A stretch of DNA of 64,000 bases from Planctomycetes bacterium B3_Pla (GTDB lineage Bacteria > Planctomycetota > Phycisphaerae > Sedimentisphaerales > Anaerobacaceae), in the NCBI GenBank assembly GCA_005223045.1, contig NJBM01000005.1:124001-188000 (forward strand), in the 5' to 3' direction. This document shows positions 63,417 through 64,000 of this stretch, in pieces (positions within the stretch are counted from its first letter, which is position 1; each line of letters opens with the position of its first letter). The notes beneath the pieces were generated by a model, which saw nothing but the letters and a program-made list of their open reading frames with translations, had not been told where the DNA came from and did not search any database. Both the position numbers and the translations under genes were made by a program.

Positions 63417-64000
63417 GTTCAAGTCTGTGAGTCTTTCCCTGCTCCTTCTCGCATCGACTGTTGCGATTGCAGGTTCTACAGGCTTTGGCTCTCAGCATAG
63501 TATTGTAATTAACGAGGTTCACTACGACCCGGACGTTAAGACCGAATTAGTGGAGTTTGTCGAACTCCACAATGCAGGGACCGTGGATGTCGATCTCGCA
63601 GGCTGGTATTTTGCCGGGGGAATTTCCTACGAGTTCCCTGCCGGTTCGATGTTGCCGCCGGGTGGCTATATCATCGTGGCCCAGGATCCGGTTTTCATCC
63701 ACGCCAAGTGGAGCAGCGGCAGACTTAGCCTGCCTGCGGAACTGGTTTTCGGCCCGTTTGAAGGCAAACTCGACAACAACGGAGAAACAGTTCGTTTATG
63801 CAGCGCCGACGGCCGGGAAATTGACACGGTGGACTATCAGCTCGGCTTCCCCTGGCCGACTGTGGGCGATGTCGTGCCGGAGACGCAGCCGGGCGCCGGA
63901 CGTTCCATCCAGTTAATTAATCCGTTTCTTGACAATGACTTGTCGGGCAGTTGGCGCTCGGCCTTGCCGACGCCTGCGGCATTCAACGATGCGGTCTATC
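63417..64000 (+). CDS. Secreted lamin-tail protein (5' part)
   Basis: The frame runs off the window after about 194 codons. GTG start with GGAG eight bases upstream; an in-frame ATG at 63384 is the alternative. Signal peptide VSLSLLLLASTVAIAGSTGFG, then one lamin-tail domain (IVINEVHYDPDVKTELVEFVELHNAG ... WYFAGGISYEFPAGSMLPPGGYIIVAQDP) in separated pieces. About 100 bases after the CotH gene, same strand, with similar domains, so probably part of the same surface-protein set. Confidence 0.85.

Overview
The window looks like a Planctomycetota chromosome segment, most probably from the Phycisphaerae/Sedimentisphaerales side. Reasons: secreted enzymes ending in dockerin-like repeats, a large CotH/lamin-tail surface protein, paired DUF5009 acyltransferases, an exosortase plus exopolysaccharide locus with a giant TPR protein, pyruvate:ferredoxin oxidoreductase (anaerobic metabolism), and many short dispersed repeats between genes. 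There is no rRNA and no CRISPR array. One intact tRNA (tRNA-Leu, anticodon GAG) is present. The taxonomy is inferred from gene content only.

Layout. 1-2.9 kb: tail of a Fis-type regulator and two tandem membrane acyltransferases. 2.9-13.8 kb: accessory DNA, visibly AT-richer than its surroundings. Three copies of a 14-base core derived from the tRNA-Leu anticodon region (near 2880, 4880 and 13760) divide it into a small remnant (about 2 kb; unknown protein, membrane-anchored protein, GIY-YIG nuclease) and a roughly 9 kb integrative element. The larger element carries a tyrosine integrase beside the tRNA, a capsid protein, a scaffold-like protein, gp10-like, tail-completion and head-tail adaptor proteins, an HNH nuclease, an HTH protein and a HEPN-like protein. 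I see no terminase, portal or tape measure, so it is either a phage satellite or a decayed prophage. Four of its genes have promoters of identical geometry (TTG-type -35, 17 bases, -10, 5 bases, start codon), which predicts leaderless mRNAs.

14-22.7 kb: alpha-glucan phosphorylase, a promoter- and terminator-bounded structured RNA that resembles 6S RNA, pheT, a repeat-rich gap, an LVIVD beta-propeller protein and transposon debris. 22.7-32.5 kb: small zinc-binding protein, Fe-S flavoprotein, secreted glycosidase-like propeller, TrkA/TrkH potassium uptake, a Ycf46-like AAA ATPase, a PEGA lipoprotein, a dicarboxylate symporter and a nested nucleotidyltransferase pair.

32.5-44.6 kb: a minus-strand exopolysaccharide/exosortase locus ordered export lipoprotein, exosortase, EpsI-like protein, 1664-residue TPR protein, Wzc-like tyrosine autokinase and sugar-nucleotide epimerase. 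Together these cover polymer export, chain-length control, surface-protein sorting and precursor supply. 45-55 kb: lipoprotein, pyruvate:ferredoxin oxidoreductase, a zf-TFIIB protein, a NYN RNase, and a pyrimidine cluster pyrR-pyrB-kelch-pyrC. 55-64 kb: a plus-strand set of secreted proteins: a subtilase relative that lacks the usual catalytic Asp, a metallophosphoesterase, a CotH/lamin-tail protein and the start of another lamin-tail protein.
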